From the NCBI GenBank assembly GCA_002479415.1, contig DLMZ01000054.1:1-10514 (forward strand): a DNA stretch of 10,514 nucleotides. Direction: 5' to 3'. Position numbers and translations under genes: made by a program. The notes under the pieces were generated by a model. It saw only the letters and a program-made list of their open reading frames with translations. It was not told the origin of the DNA and searched no databases. Shown piece by piece: positions 1 to 6,577 of the stretch; position 1 is the stretch's first letter, and the number at the start of each line of letters is the position of its first letter. Source of the stretch: Firmicutes bacterium UBA7523 (lineage in GTDB: Bacteria > Bacillota > Dethiobacteria > Dethiobacterales > Dethiobacteraceae).

Positions 1-129
1 GGAAAAAGTTCTTGCAAAAAACATATATTCGTATCAATTGGTATAAGTAAGTCTATTTTAATGTTATTTTGAAGGGAAGATGGGAAAAACATAGAAACAA
101 AATATTAGAAAATTGAATGGGGGGATAGC

Positions 130-1452
130 GTGACAGATCCGCTGAAATACTTAAGACCGAAGTCATTAAAAGATCTAACAAGACATTTACATAGTCTTAC
201 TAGAACAAGGTTATGGATAAAGATACTTATGGCTATGTTTCTTGGGGTTGCTACCGGGTGGGGTCTAGGCCCTTCGGCTGGGTTGGTTAATAGGGATACG
301 GCTATGGTTATCGGCAGTTGGTTGGCGCTTCCCGGTCAAATATTTTTAGGTATGATACAGATGATTGTGGTGCCTTTGGTATTTGCCTCTATAGTTACAG
401 GGCTTGCTGCTAGTGAGGATATGGAGCAGTTGAAAAGGATGGGAATTCGCCTTGCGCTTTACTTCGTTGTAACCACAATAATTGCTATTGTTGTCGGGCT
501 GGCGTTTGCTTTAATTGTTCAGCCCGGACAGTATATTGACGGCTCTTTGCTGGGAAATGTTGATGCTGCTCAAGCTGCTGTAACGGCTGATGTTATTGAG
601 GCTCCCTCACTAATTGGCGTTCCTGATCTGATTGCCCGTGTTCTTCCCCAAAACCCGTTGGGTTCCATGGTAGAAAGGGAAATGTTTCAGATTGTTTTGA
701 TTGCTATTATCTTCGGGGTAGCTTTGATTTCTACCGCTTCGAATTATTCGCGGCCTCTGCTTGAATTGTTGAGCGCTATTCAGGAAGTTTGCATGACTGT
801 TGTTCGTTGGGCGATGTTTTTAGCTCCGCTTGCCGTTTTTGGCATGCTTGCTCAGACCGTGATAAGTACGGGAATTGAAGCTCTTTTGGGTATGGGCGTT
901 TATGTGTGTACAGTTTTGGGCGGGCTTTTTACTTTACTTTTTATTTATTTGCTGATAGTGATTATTGCAGGAAGAAATCCGGTTACATTTTTGCAGGCTA
1001 TTCGTGAGGTTCAGCTATTGGCATTTTCCACTTCCAGTTCAGCCGCGGTTATGCCTCTTTCTATCCAGGTAGCAGAAGAAAAGCTTAATGTTAGGCCGTC
1101 AATATCACAGTTTCTTATTCCTTTAGGGGCAACTATCAATATGAATGGCACGGCTTTGTACCAGGGTGTTGCCACAGTGTTTTTGGCCCAGGTGTTTGGT
1201 GTGCAGCTGACTGTAGCATCATTGCTGTTGATAATTGTGATGACTACGGGAGCTTCTATAGGTTCATCGGCTACCCCCGGTGTGGGCATGGTAATTTTAG
1301 CAATGGTTTTGACCAGCGTTGGCATTCCGGCTAGTGGTATTGCGTTAATTATTGGGGTAGACCGCATATTGGACATGAGCCGTACAGCTATTAATGTTAC
1401 AGGTGATTTGACTGCTTGTTTAGTAATGGATCGCTGGGGTAACGGTAAATAA
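130..1452 (+). CDS. Dicarboxylate/amino acid:cation symporter (DAACS family, GltP-like)
   Basis: Integral membrane carrier of the glutamate/aspartate transporter fold, importing an acidic amino acid with a cation. The 440-residue length is normal for the family. Visible landmarks are the serine-rich HP1 tip (S300-S304), the TM7 motif NMNGT (N337-T341), the HP2 loop (G374-G386) and the TM8 signature. In TM8, D411, D415, R418, T419, N422 and D426 align with GltPh D390, D394, R397, T398, N401 and D405. Keeping both the amino-group aspartate (D415) and the carboxylate-binding arginine (R418) favours glutamate or aspartate over C4-dicarboxylates; this is inference. The usual NMDGT aspartate is Asn here (N339). 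The start is GTG behind a GGGGGG stretch at 118-124. The peptidase gene follows after 12 nt, suggesting a shared transcript for uptake and peptide turnover. Confidence 0.9.
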   Translation: MTDPLKYLRPKSLKDLTRHLHSLTRTRLWIKILMAMFLGVATGWGLGPSAGLVNRDTAMVIGSWLALPGQIFLGMIQMIVVPLVFASIVTGLAASEDMEQLKRMGIRLALYFVVTTIIAIVVGLAFALIVQPGQYIDGSLLGNVDAAQAAVTADVIEAPSLIGVPDLIARVLPQNPLGSMVEREMFQIVLIAIIFGVALISTASNYSRPLLELLSAIQEVCMTVVRWAMFLAPLAVFGMLAQTVISTGIEALLGMGVYVCTVLGGLFTLLFIYLLIVIIAGRNPVTFLQAIREVQLLAFSTSSSAAVMPLSIQVAEEKLNVRPSISQFLIPLGATINMNGTALYQGVATVFLAQVFGVQLTVASLLLIIVMTTGASIGSSATPGVGMVILAMVLTSVGIPASGIALIIGVDRILDMSRTAINVTGDLTACLVMDRWGNGK

Positions 1453-1464
1453 GGAGGTATTTAA

Positions 1465-2574
1465 ATGGTTAATAAAGAGCGATTAATAAATAGTTTTATG
1501 GATATTGTTAGGGTGGACAGCGGAACTTTGCAGGAGCGGAAGATGGCAGATTTCCTGAAAGTGAAGCTGGAAGAGTTGGGGCTTAGTGTGACGGAGGACA
1601 ATGCCGTAGAAGCGTATGGCGGTGACGCCGGCAATGTAATTGGAGTGCTGGCAGGGTCGGCAGATAAAGAACCATTGATGTTTCTGGCTCACATGGACCG
1701 TGTAACGCCGGGGATGGGAATTGAGCCTATATTGGAAGGCAACATTATCAAAAGTGACGGCAGAACCATTCTGGGCGCAGATAATGGTACGGGATTAGCT
1801 GCTATTTTAGAGATGCTCACTGTTATTAAAGAAAATGGCTTGACGCATGGGCGGGTGGAAGTTGTTTTCACCGTTGCGGAGGAGGGTGGCTTGCACGGGG
1901 CAAAAGGCTTGGACGAGAGGGTCTTGCAAGCAAAGAAAGCCATTGTATTAGACAGCAGCGGTAGAGTGGGAACGGTAATTAACCAGGGGCCTGCACAGGA
2001 TGGGATTGTTGCCCGTATTTATGGCAAGGCTGCTCACGCAGGAGTTGCTCCGGAGAAAGGCGTTAATGCCATTGTGACGGCGGCAAAGGCGATTAGCCGG
2101 ATGAAGATAGGTCGGCTTGATGAAGAAACAACGGCAAATATCGGGGTTATTGAAGGTGGGCAGGCAACCAACATTGTGCCTGATTTAGTCGAGGTTCGAG
2201 GTGAAACAAGGAGCTTGTCCGAAGCTAAATTAGCAGAAGCTACAAAAGGAATTTGCGAAGAATTTACGCAGGCGGCTTCGGAGAATAACAGTCGTGTGGA
2301 AATAGAAGTAAAAAGGCTTTATCCCGCATATCATGTAGCAGAAGGACATGAGCTGCTTCAGCTGGTGAAAAAAGCGGCAAATGAACTGGGATTGGCAGTT
2401 AATACTCAGCCTACCGGAGGAGGCAGTGACGCCAATATTATTAACGGCAAGGGAATTGCGGCGGTAAACCTTTCTGTGGGAAATGAGGAAGTTCATACGC
2501 TGGATGAGTTCCAAAGGGTAGATGATTTAGTCCGGGTTGTGGAGTTTTGCCTTAAAATTCTGGAGTTGGCTTAG
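1465..2574 (+). CDS. PepT-like M20 family zinc peptidase
   Basis: Predicted cytosolic di-zinc peptidase of the M20 family, closest in layout to the tripeptidase-T-like group that includes B. subtilis YqjE. The metal and catalytic residues are all visible: H76 and D78 in HMD, bridging D106 in GADNGTG, catalytic E139 and metal E140 in AEEGG, D163 in VLDSSG, and the last metal ligand H344 in VHT. A lid/dimerisation domain is inserted at about residues 180-290 (it begins with the HAG segment), and GGGSDAN lies near the C-terminus. There is no signal peptide. The length of 369 residues is typical. The ATG start has an excellent AAGGAGG SD at 1451-1457. The exact substrate cannot be read from sequence; an aminotripeptidase or related peptide-trimming role is the family expectation. 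Confidence 0.9.
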   Translation: MVNKERLINSFMDIVRVDSGTLQERKMADFLKVKLEELGLSVTEDNAVEAYGGDAGNVIGVLAGSADKEPLMFLAHMDRVTPGMGIEPILEGNIIKSDGRTILGADNGTGLAAILEMLTVIKENGLTHGRVEVVFTVAEEGGLHGAKGLDERVLQAKKAIVLDSSGRVGTVINQGPAQDGIVARIYGKAAHAGVAPEKGVNAIVTAAKAISRMKIGRLDEETTANIGVIEGGQATNIVPDLVEVRGETRSLSEAKLAEATKGICEEFTQAASENNSRVEIEVKRLYPAYHVAEGHELLQLVKKAANELGLAVNTQPTGGGSDANIINGKGIAAVNLSVGNEEVHTLDEFQRVDDLVRVVEFCLKILELA

Positions 2575-2639
2575 TGTGCACCAAACCGGCGGAGGATGCA
2601 TATACTGCACTGTAGTTGTACATAGGGAGGGGTGATTGT

Positions 2640-2813
2640 TTGCGGTCGTATAGGGTAATGGCTATGCTCCGCAGATTTATCGGCCTGGCTTTGGCAGTGG
2701 CAGGTATGGCTGTGGTAATTGATTCCTTGCCGGGATACTTGTGGATTCTAATGTTGGGGTTTGGCTTGATTTGGGCAGGATGGGCGATGTTTAGCATTCA
2801 GCGGATTTACTAA
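2640..2813 (+). CDS. Small two-helix membrane protein, unknown function
   Basis: A 57-residue hydrophobic protein that I do not recognise. It has a short basic N-terminus (R2, R5, R11, R12), a helix at about residues 13-30, a Pro-Gly turn (P31-G32) and a second, tryptophan-rich helix at about 33-51, ending RIY. The chosen start is TTG at 2640, because AGGGAGGGG at 2624-2632 sits 7 nt upstream. An in-frame TTG at 2616 has no SD, and an ATG at 2658 would delete only the first six residues. It follows the peptidase by 65 nt and precedes spoVM by 14 nt, so it is probably co-transcribed with both. Real coding is supported by the SD and the two-helix hairpin pattern. A role in sporulation or the envelope is only guilt by association. 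Confidence 0.65.
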   Translation: MRSYRVMAMLRRFIGLALAVAGMAVVIDSLPGYLWILMLGFGLIWAGWAMFSIQRIY

Positions 2814-2827
2814 GAGGGGGGAGAAGG

Positions 2828-2905
2828 ATGCGCTTTTACACAGTTCGAGTGCCAAAGTTTATCGGTAAAATATTAAAAGGCTTTTTGGGAATATGGCAAA
2901 AATAA
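2828..2905 (+). CDS. spoVM: Stage V sporulation protein M (SpoVM)
   Basis: A 25-residue peptide, MRFYTVRVPKF followed by IGKILKGFLGIWQK. It matches B. subtilis SpoVM (26 residues, MKFYTIKLPKF...) nearly position by position in the first half, including Pro9, with a basic amphipathic helix after it. In B. subtilis SpoVM is made in the mother cell. It inserts shallowly into the convex outer forespore membrane and recruits SpoIVA to start coat assembly, and it is also linked to cortex formation and FtsH. The ATG has a strong SD (GGGGGGAGAAGG, 2815-2826). Context agrees: the B. subtilis neighbour rpmB is next door here too, facing it. A hairpin terminator begins at the stop codon. Genes this short are commonly missed by automated callers. 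Confidence 0.93.
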   Translation: MRFYTVRVPKFIGKILKGFLGIWQK

Positions 2906-2947
2906 AAAAGACGCTTTGCGTTTTTAAGTTAAAGAAGCGTCTTTTTT
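2904..2947 (+). terminator. Intrinsic terminator after spoVM
   Basis: A 13-bp perfect stem, 2904-2916 (AAAAAAGACGCTT) with 2935-2947, has an 18-nt loop and ends in TTTTTT. The left arm overlaps the spoVM stop codon. Because the stem starts with A6 and ends with T6 it could also act on leftward transcripts that pass the rpmB terminator. Confidence 0.9.
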
Positions 2948-2950
2948 ATT

Positions 2951-3030
2951 CCGCTAGGGGCTGCCGCCCCTTCGGCGGGCCTGCGCCCCTGAGCACCCCG
3001 CAAGAGTAAGGGGACACGCCCCTTACAAAC
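2951..3030. repeat. GC-rich palindromic intergenic repeat, probable dispersed element
   Basis: This non-coding block is strikingly richer in GC than its AT-rich surroundings and is full of nested hairpins. The outer pair is AGGGGC (2956-2961) with GCCCCT (2985-2990). The inner pair is CCGCC (2964-2968) with GGCGG (2974-2978). A separate stem is GTAAGGGG (3006-3013) with CCCCTTAC (3019-3026), with a 5-nt loop. Similar G4/C4 palindromes occur as dispersed intergenic repeats in many clostridial genomes, but copy number cannot be tested from one window. It lies between the convergent ends of spoVM and rpmB, outside both terminators. Confidence 0.6.
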
Positions 3031-3033
3031 CCC

Positions 3034-3079
3034 TTGCATAGGATCGTAGCTTCCCTGAATGATATAATTTCCTATGCAA
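3034..3079. repeat. 10-bp inverted repeat TTGCATAGGA / TCCTATGCAA
   Basis: Perfect 10-bp arms at 3034-3043 and 3070-3079 are separated by 26 AT-leaning bases. The right arm ends one base before the rpmB terminator. It could extend the terminator structure, be part of the adjacent repeat element, or be the remnant of a small insertion. No function is shown. Confidence 0.5.
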
Positions 3080-3080
3080 T

Positions 3081-3108
3081 AAAAAAAAGCGCAGTGCGCT
3101 TTTTTTTT
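3081..3108 (-). terminator. Intrinsic terminator of rpmB (bidirectional)
   Basis: A near-perfect palindrome: A8-GCGC (3081-3092) pairs with GCGC-T8 (3096-3107) around a 3-nt loop, giving 12 bp. On the minus strand it lies 18 nt beyond the rpmB stop and finishes in a run of eight or more T. It is equally symmetric on the plus strand. Confidence 0.9.
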
Positions 3109-3125
3109 GTTAATCTGATTGTATG

Positions 3126-3317
3126 TTATACAACTCGTTTTACTTTGCCTGATTTCAAGCAGCGGGTGCACACGGCGACTTTACGCGGTGTACCGTCCAC
3201 AAGAGCTTTGACTTTCTGGACATTGGCTTTCCAGGTTCTTCTTGTTTTAATATTAGAGTGACTAACGGCATTTCCTGTTTCCGTCCCTTTGCCACACACA
3301 ACACATCTTCTGGCCAA
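3126..3317 (-). CDS. rpmB: 50S ribosomal protein L28 (bL28)
   Basis: Structural protein of the large ribosomal subunit, 63 residues, the normal length for the Firmicute form. Sequence hallmarks are MARRC at the start, the SHSNIKTRRTWKAN segment (residues 19-32) and two CxxC pairs, C5/C8 and C50/C53. These mark the zinc-ribbon (C+) version of L28. The start is TTG at 3317-3315, chosen because a GGAGGTG SD (plus coordinates 3324-3330) lies 6 nt upstream and because MARRC is the family N-terminus. It is transcribed alone and leftward, from the promoter at 3393-3421 to the terminator at 3081-3108. The neighbours spoVM and yloU-fakA are as in B. subtilis. Confidence 0.97.
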   Translation of the reverse strand: MARRCVVCGKGTETGNAVSHSNIKTRRTWKANVQKVKALVDGTPRKVAVCTRCLKSGKVKRVV

Positions 3318-3392
3318 TCTTTACACCTCCTCGACATACTTCAGTATTAAGTAAAATGCATGAGCATAAGATAAATAAAAATCACTTTTTAA

Positions 3393-3421
3393 ATTCTAAC
3401 ATACAGGACTTGGTGATGCAA
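3393..3421 (-). promoter_or_regulatory. Sigma-A promoter for rpmB
   Basis: Reading leftward: -35 TTGCAT (3421-3416), a 17-nt spacer, then -10 TAGAAT (3398-3393) preceded by TGT, which makes an extended -10. Transcription would begin near 3386, leaving a 5' leader of about 70 nt before the TTG start of rpmB. Confidence 0.65.
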
Positions 3422-3454
3422 GTAAATAATTTCATAGGCAGGAATTCCTTATTG

Positions 3455-3483
3455 TTTTATGGAATAAATAGTCGCAGTATAAT
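3455..3483 (+). promoter_or_regulatory. Possible sigma-A promoter for the DUF1858-yloU-fakAB operon
   Basis: A perfect TATAAT at 3478-3483 lies 22 nt before the first gene. No good -35 sits at 17-18 nt; TTGTTT at 3452-3457 is 20 nt away. The -10 is convincing by consensus but the promoter as a whole is weakly supported. Confidence 0.35.
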
Positions 3484-3505
3484 CCCGAATTAAGGGGGAA
3501 CAGAA

Positions 3506-3736
3506 GTGAAAATAACAAAAGATTTGACACTTTTTGAAACGATTCGTTCTCATCCGAAGGCTATGGAAGTTCTGAAATCGTATGATATGAGTTGTAGCGG
3601 CTGCTTAGCTGTAATGAATGAGAATATTGAGCAGGGTGCACGCAGGCATGGGGCAGATCTTGAGAAACTTCTCGAGGATCTAAACGCATTGTTTAACGAC
3701 AATTCCGGAGGGAAGCCTGATGACAAATCAAGTTGA
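3506..3736 (+). CDS. DUF1858-type small redox CxxC protein
   Basis: A 76-residue soluble protein. The pattern is an N-terminal ITKDLTLFETI segment, a short helix around HPKAMEVLKSYDM, the dithiol C30-S-G-C33, then helices ending in LEKLLEDLNALF. It corresponds to the DUF1858 / hybrid-cluster-protein-associated redox disulfide domain, also related to the N-terminal part of ScdA/RIC-type proteins. The biochemical role of this family is not settled; C30/C33 could form a redox disulfide or bind metal. The start is GTG at 3506, with AAGGGGGA at 3492-3499. The 3' end overlaps yloU by 17 nt, so translation is likely coupled. This gene is not part of the B. subtilis rpmB-yloU interval. Confidence 0.85.
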   Translation: MKITKDLTLFETIRSHPKAMEVLKSYDMSCSGCLAVMNENIEQGARRHGADLEKLLEDLNALFNDNSGGKPDDKSS

Positions 3737-4079
3737 CAATGAGCTTGGTAAAGTAGTTATTACTGAGGAATTAATAGCAACGCTAGCCGGTGTGGCTGCC
3801 GTGGAGTGCTACGGCTTGGTAGGAATGTCTTCACGCAAGCTTAAGGATGGTATTGCCGAGCTGCTGGGCCGGGACAATCTTAGCCGGGGTGTGGAAGTAC
3901 ATCTTGAGGATGACGTAGTGACGGTGGATTTGCATATTATCGTTTCTTACGGTACGAAAATACAAGAAGTAGCTGTTAATGTTATGGAAAAGGTTAAATA
4001 TACTCTAGAAAAGCTTACAGGGCTGAATGTTTCCCGTGTAAATATCCATGTGCAGGGAGTACGCGTGGCCGATAATTGA
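3720..4079 (+). CDS. yloU: Asp23/Gls24 family envelope-stress protein (YloU-like)
   Basis: A 119-residue cytosolic protein of the Asp23/Gls24 family. It shows the N-terminal GKVVITEELIATLAG segment, a variable centre (GIAELLGR), the VDLHIIVSYG strand (about residues 75-84), and a C-terminal helix-strand with VNIHVQGV (about residues 108-115). Family members are abundant proteins connected with envelope homeostasis in Firmicutes; the molecular activity is unknown. The ATG at 3720 has GGAGGGAA at 3707-3714, within the end of the preceding gene. It is separated from fakA by only 13 nt. The yloU-fakA pairing is conserved across Firmicutes, which points to a membrane-lipid connection. Confidence 0.93.
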   Translation: MTNQVDNELGKVVITEELIATLAGVAAVECYGLVGMSSRKLKDGIAELLGRDNLSRGVEVHLEDDVVTVDLHIIVSYGTKIQEVAVNVMEKVKYTLEKLTGLNVSRVNIHVQGVRVADN

Positions 4080-4092
4080 TTAGGAGGTTGAC

Positions 4093-5703
4093 ATGAAGCA
4101 GCTTGAAGGTATTCAACTTGAAAAAATGTTAATTGCCGGTGCGCGTATTCTGGACAACAATAAAGAAGTTATTAATGCTATGAATACCTTTCCGGTTCCC
4201 GACGGGGATACCGGAACTAATATGAGTTTGACTATGCGCTCAGCACTTAATGAATTAAAAAAAGCAAAAAAGGAATCGGTTTCTTCTGTTGCAAGCGCTT
4301 TAGCTGCAGGTTCTCTGCTTGGCGCCAGGGGAAATTCTGGCGTAATATTATCCCAGATATTTCGTGGGTTTGCCAAAGGGCTGGAAGGCCGGGATTACGT
4401 TGGACCAAAAGAGTTCGCTTTAGCATTGCAGGAGGGAGTAAACACCGCATATAGAGCGGTAATGAAACCTGTTGAAGGAACGATGCTGACCATTGCAAGG
4501 GAAAGCGCCAAGGCTGCGGCTGTTTCTGTAAAAAAAGACTGCAGCTTCACCTCAATGATGGATGATGTGGTGAAGCATGCCGCCGCTGTTCTGGAAAAGA
4601 CCCCTGACATGCTTCCCGTGCTAAAGGAAGCGGGTGTTGTTGACGCCGGCGGTAAAGGATTATTGCATATATACGAGGGATTTTTAGCTGTTTTGCAAGG
4701 AGACGAAATTCCCTCGGAAATAGTGGAAGCGGTTGAAGAAAGCGTCATTAAACCTATGGAAGTTTTTCGTAACGAGGATATATTGTATACGTATTGCACA
4801 GAGTTAATGGTGCGGGGAGAAGGGCTGGATGCTGATTTTCTGCGGGACAAGATAAGTGGCATGGGCGATTCAGTTTTGGCTGTGGGGAATGAAAAGATGG
4901 TCAAAGTCCATATTCATACTAACCATCCCGGACAAATTCTGGAGCTGTGTTGTGAACACGGTAGCTTGCATAGTATAAAGATTGATAACATGCGGGAACA
5001 GCATGCGGAGTTATTGCTTGACGAGCCACAAACGGTTGAAGTTGTTGAAGGACAGGCTGTTGTTGCTGTATCGGCAGGAAAAGGGCTGGGGAAAATTTTC
5101 GAGAGTTTGGGAGCAGCTAAGGTGATTCACGGCGGACAAACTATGAACCCCAGTACAGAAGATATTTTGCAGGCTGTAAACGAAGTGTCGCAAAAAGAAG
5201 TAATTATTCTTCCAAATAATAAGAATATTGTGTTGGCGGCTGAGCAGGTTAAGGAATTAAGCGATAAAGCAGTGCGTGTAGTTAAAACATGCACCATTCC
5301 TCAGGGTATATCAGCGATGCTGGCGTTTAACCCGGATACTTCTTTGGATGAAAACGTGGGGAACATGAAAAAGGCCGGTAATAAAGTAAAATCTGGACAG
5401 GTTACTTTTGCTGTTTGCGATAGTAGATATAACGGCAAGAAAATTCAGATTAATGATATTATTGGCATTTGCGAGGATGATATAGTAGCTGTTACCGATG
5501 ATGTTAATAAAGCAGTAAAGGATTTACTGTTTTCAATGGTTGAAGAAGATGACGAAATTATCACTCTCTATTATGGAGAAGCGGTGGATAATGAGACGGC
5601 AGGAAGGCTGCAGGAAGAATTATCTTTGCTTTTTAACGGTAAAGATGTGGAAATATACGAAGGCAGCCAGCCCTTTTACTACTATATTGTTTCGGTAGAA
5701 TAA
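4093..5703 (+). CDS. fakA: Fatty acid kinase FakA (DAK2 domain protein, YloV)
   Basis: ATP-dependent kinase that phosphorylates a fatty acid carried by FakB. The resulting acyl phosphate is used by PlsX/PlsY in phospholipid synthesis. The N-terminal DhaL-like nucleotide domain (about 1-205) has the metal motif PVPDGDTGTNM (D37, D39, T40, N43), GARGNSG (77-83), EGTML (128-132) and DAGGKG (184-189). The middle domain (about 220-300) carries C235 in YCTE and H273/H275 in KVHIHT, residues at the positions of the zinc-site Cys/His/His reported for S. aureus FakA. The C-terminal region (about 310-536) is the FakB-interacting DegV-like part. Length (536) is close to the usual 550. The SD is AGGAGG at 4082-4087. 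fakB follows after 18 nt, so kinase and carrier are made together. Confidence 0.96.
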   Translation: MKQLEGIQLEKMLIAGARILDNNKEVINAMNTFPVPDGDTGTNMSLTMRSALNELKKAKKESVSSVASALAAGSLLGARGNSGVILSQIFRGFAKGLEGRDYVGPKEFALALQEGVNTAYRAVMKPVEGTMLTIARESAKAAAVSVKKDCSFTSMMDDVVKHAAAVLEKTPDMLPVLKEAGVVDAGGKGLLHIYEGFLAVLQGDEIPSEIVEAVEESVIKPMEVFRNEDILYTYCTELMVRGEGLDADFLRDKISGMGDSVLAVGNEKMVKVHIHTNHPGQILELCCEHGSLHSIKIDNMREQHAELLLDEPQTVEVVEGQAVVAVSAGKGLGKIFESLGAAKVIHGGQTMNPSTEDILQAVNEVSQKEVIILPNNKNIVLAAEQVKELSDKAVRVVKTCTIPQGISAMLAFNPDTSLDENVGNMKKAGNKVKSGQVTFAVCDSRYNGKKIQINDIIGICEDDIVAVTDDVNKAVKDLLFSMVEEDDEIITLYYGEAVDNETAGRLQEELSLLFNGKDVEIYEGSQPFYYYIVSVE

Positions 5704-5721
5704 AAGAGAGGAAGTGAGTTA

Positions 5722-6564
5722 GTGGGCGTAAAAATTGTGACCGACAGCACTGCGGACTTGCCGCAAGGTTTGGCAGAGGAGCTTGACATTGCTGTGGTGC
5801 CCCTAAAGGTACATTTTGGAGAGGAGGAGTATTTAGACTGGATCGAGTTGGACTCTGATAGCTTTTTTCAAAAATTAAAAGCTAGTGATATTATCCCTCG
5901 TACTTCCCAGCCGTCACCGGCTGACTTTGAAGCTGTATACAAGCGAGTGGGAGAATATGGCGACAGTATTATTTCATTGCATATTTCCGCACAGCTGAGT
6001 GGTACATATCAGTCGGCAAGCATCGCTAAATCCATGTTGGAAGATATGGATTTAGAGGTTGTAGATTCAAAAGTGACTTCCATGGCACTTGGGCTTGTGG
6101 TTGTGGAGGCAGCCCGCGCTGCTAAGGAAGGAAAATCAAAGGAAGAAATTATGGCTCTTGTTTATAATAATATGAGCAAATGCAGAATCTTTTTTGGTGT
6201 GGACACGCTGGAGTATTTACAAAAAAACGGCCGCATTGGAAAGGCTGCAGCTTTGTTGGGCGGCATGCTCAATGTTAAGCCTGTGCTGACATTAGAGAAC
6301 GGTGCAATTATTCCAAAAGAAAAAGTCCGGGGAAAATCCAAATTGCATCAGGTGCTTGTGGATACATTGGCGCAGGAAGCAGCCGGTGAAGTTAAAGGCA
6401 GAGTTGTTGTTTTGCACGGAGATGCTCTGGACGAGGCTCTAAAGTTAAAAGAAAAAATTGATGAAAAGTACGATTTTAAAGAAAGTGTTATTTCTCAAAT
6501 AGGCGCGGTAATCGGAACGCATACCGGCCCAGGAGTTTTGGGTGTTGCCGTTATATATGAATAG
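5722..6564 (+). CDS. fakB: Fatty-acid-binding DegV family protein, FakB partner
   Basis: Soluble fatty-acid carrier that presents its bound acyl carboxylate to FakA. The 280 residues are typical of DegV proteins. Motifs are DSTAD (8-12), RTSQPSP (60-66), SAQLSGTYQSA (89-99), NGRIG (169-173) and GTHTGPG (265-271). T61/S62, S93, R171 and H267 fall where the FakB carboxylate-binding and catalysis-linked residues lie (Ser93, Arg170 and His266 in S. aureus FakB1), so this is likely a functional FakB. The GTG start at 5722 is preceded by GAGAGGAAG (about 5705-5713), and VKIVTDSTAD begins the fold immediately. It is the last gene of the operon and a terminator follows within 15 nt. Chain-length or saturation preference cannot be read from sequence. 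Confidence 0.93.
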   Translation: MGVKIVTDSTADLPQGLAEELDIAVVPLKVHFGEEEYLDWIELDSDSFFQKLKASDIIPRTSQPSPADFEAVYKRVGEYGDSIISLHISAQLSGTYQSASIAKSMLEDMDLEVVDSKVTSMALGLVVVEAARAAKEGKSKEEIMALVYNNMSKCRIFFGVDTLEYLQKNGRIGKAAALLGGMLNVKPVLTLENGAIIPKEKVRGKSKLHQVLVDTLAQEAAGEVKGRVVVLHGDALDEALKLKEKIDEKYDFKESVISQIGAVIGTHTGPGVLGVAVIYE

Positions 6565-6577
6565 TAATGAAATGCAC

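Noticed and set aside
1..129. Promoter ahead of the symporter (TTGCAA at 12-17, TTGGTA at 38-43, TATAAG at 42-47)
   Set aside because: No pair of boxes has acceptable spacing and match; the region is merely AT-rich.
1011..1376. Minus-strand open frame of 121 codons opposite the symporter
   Set aside because: It mirrors conserved transmembrane coding sequence, with no translation signal of its own.
2929..3261. Open frames through the GC-rich repeat and opposite rpmB
   Set aside because: They read through terminators and palindromes, and their peptides are repeat-derived or antisense to L28.
3440..3449. 10-bp palindrome AGGAATTCCT upstream of the DUF1858 gene as an operator
   Set aside because: A single short palindrome in AT-rich DNA with no second copy or known regulator match.
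4395..4904. Minus-strand open frame of 169 codons opposite fakA
   Set aside because: A shadow of the fakA coding frame with no SD or recognisable domain.
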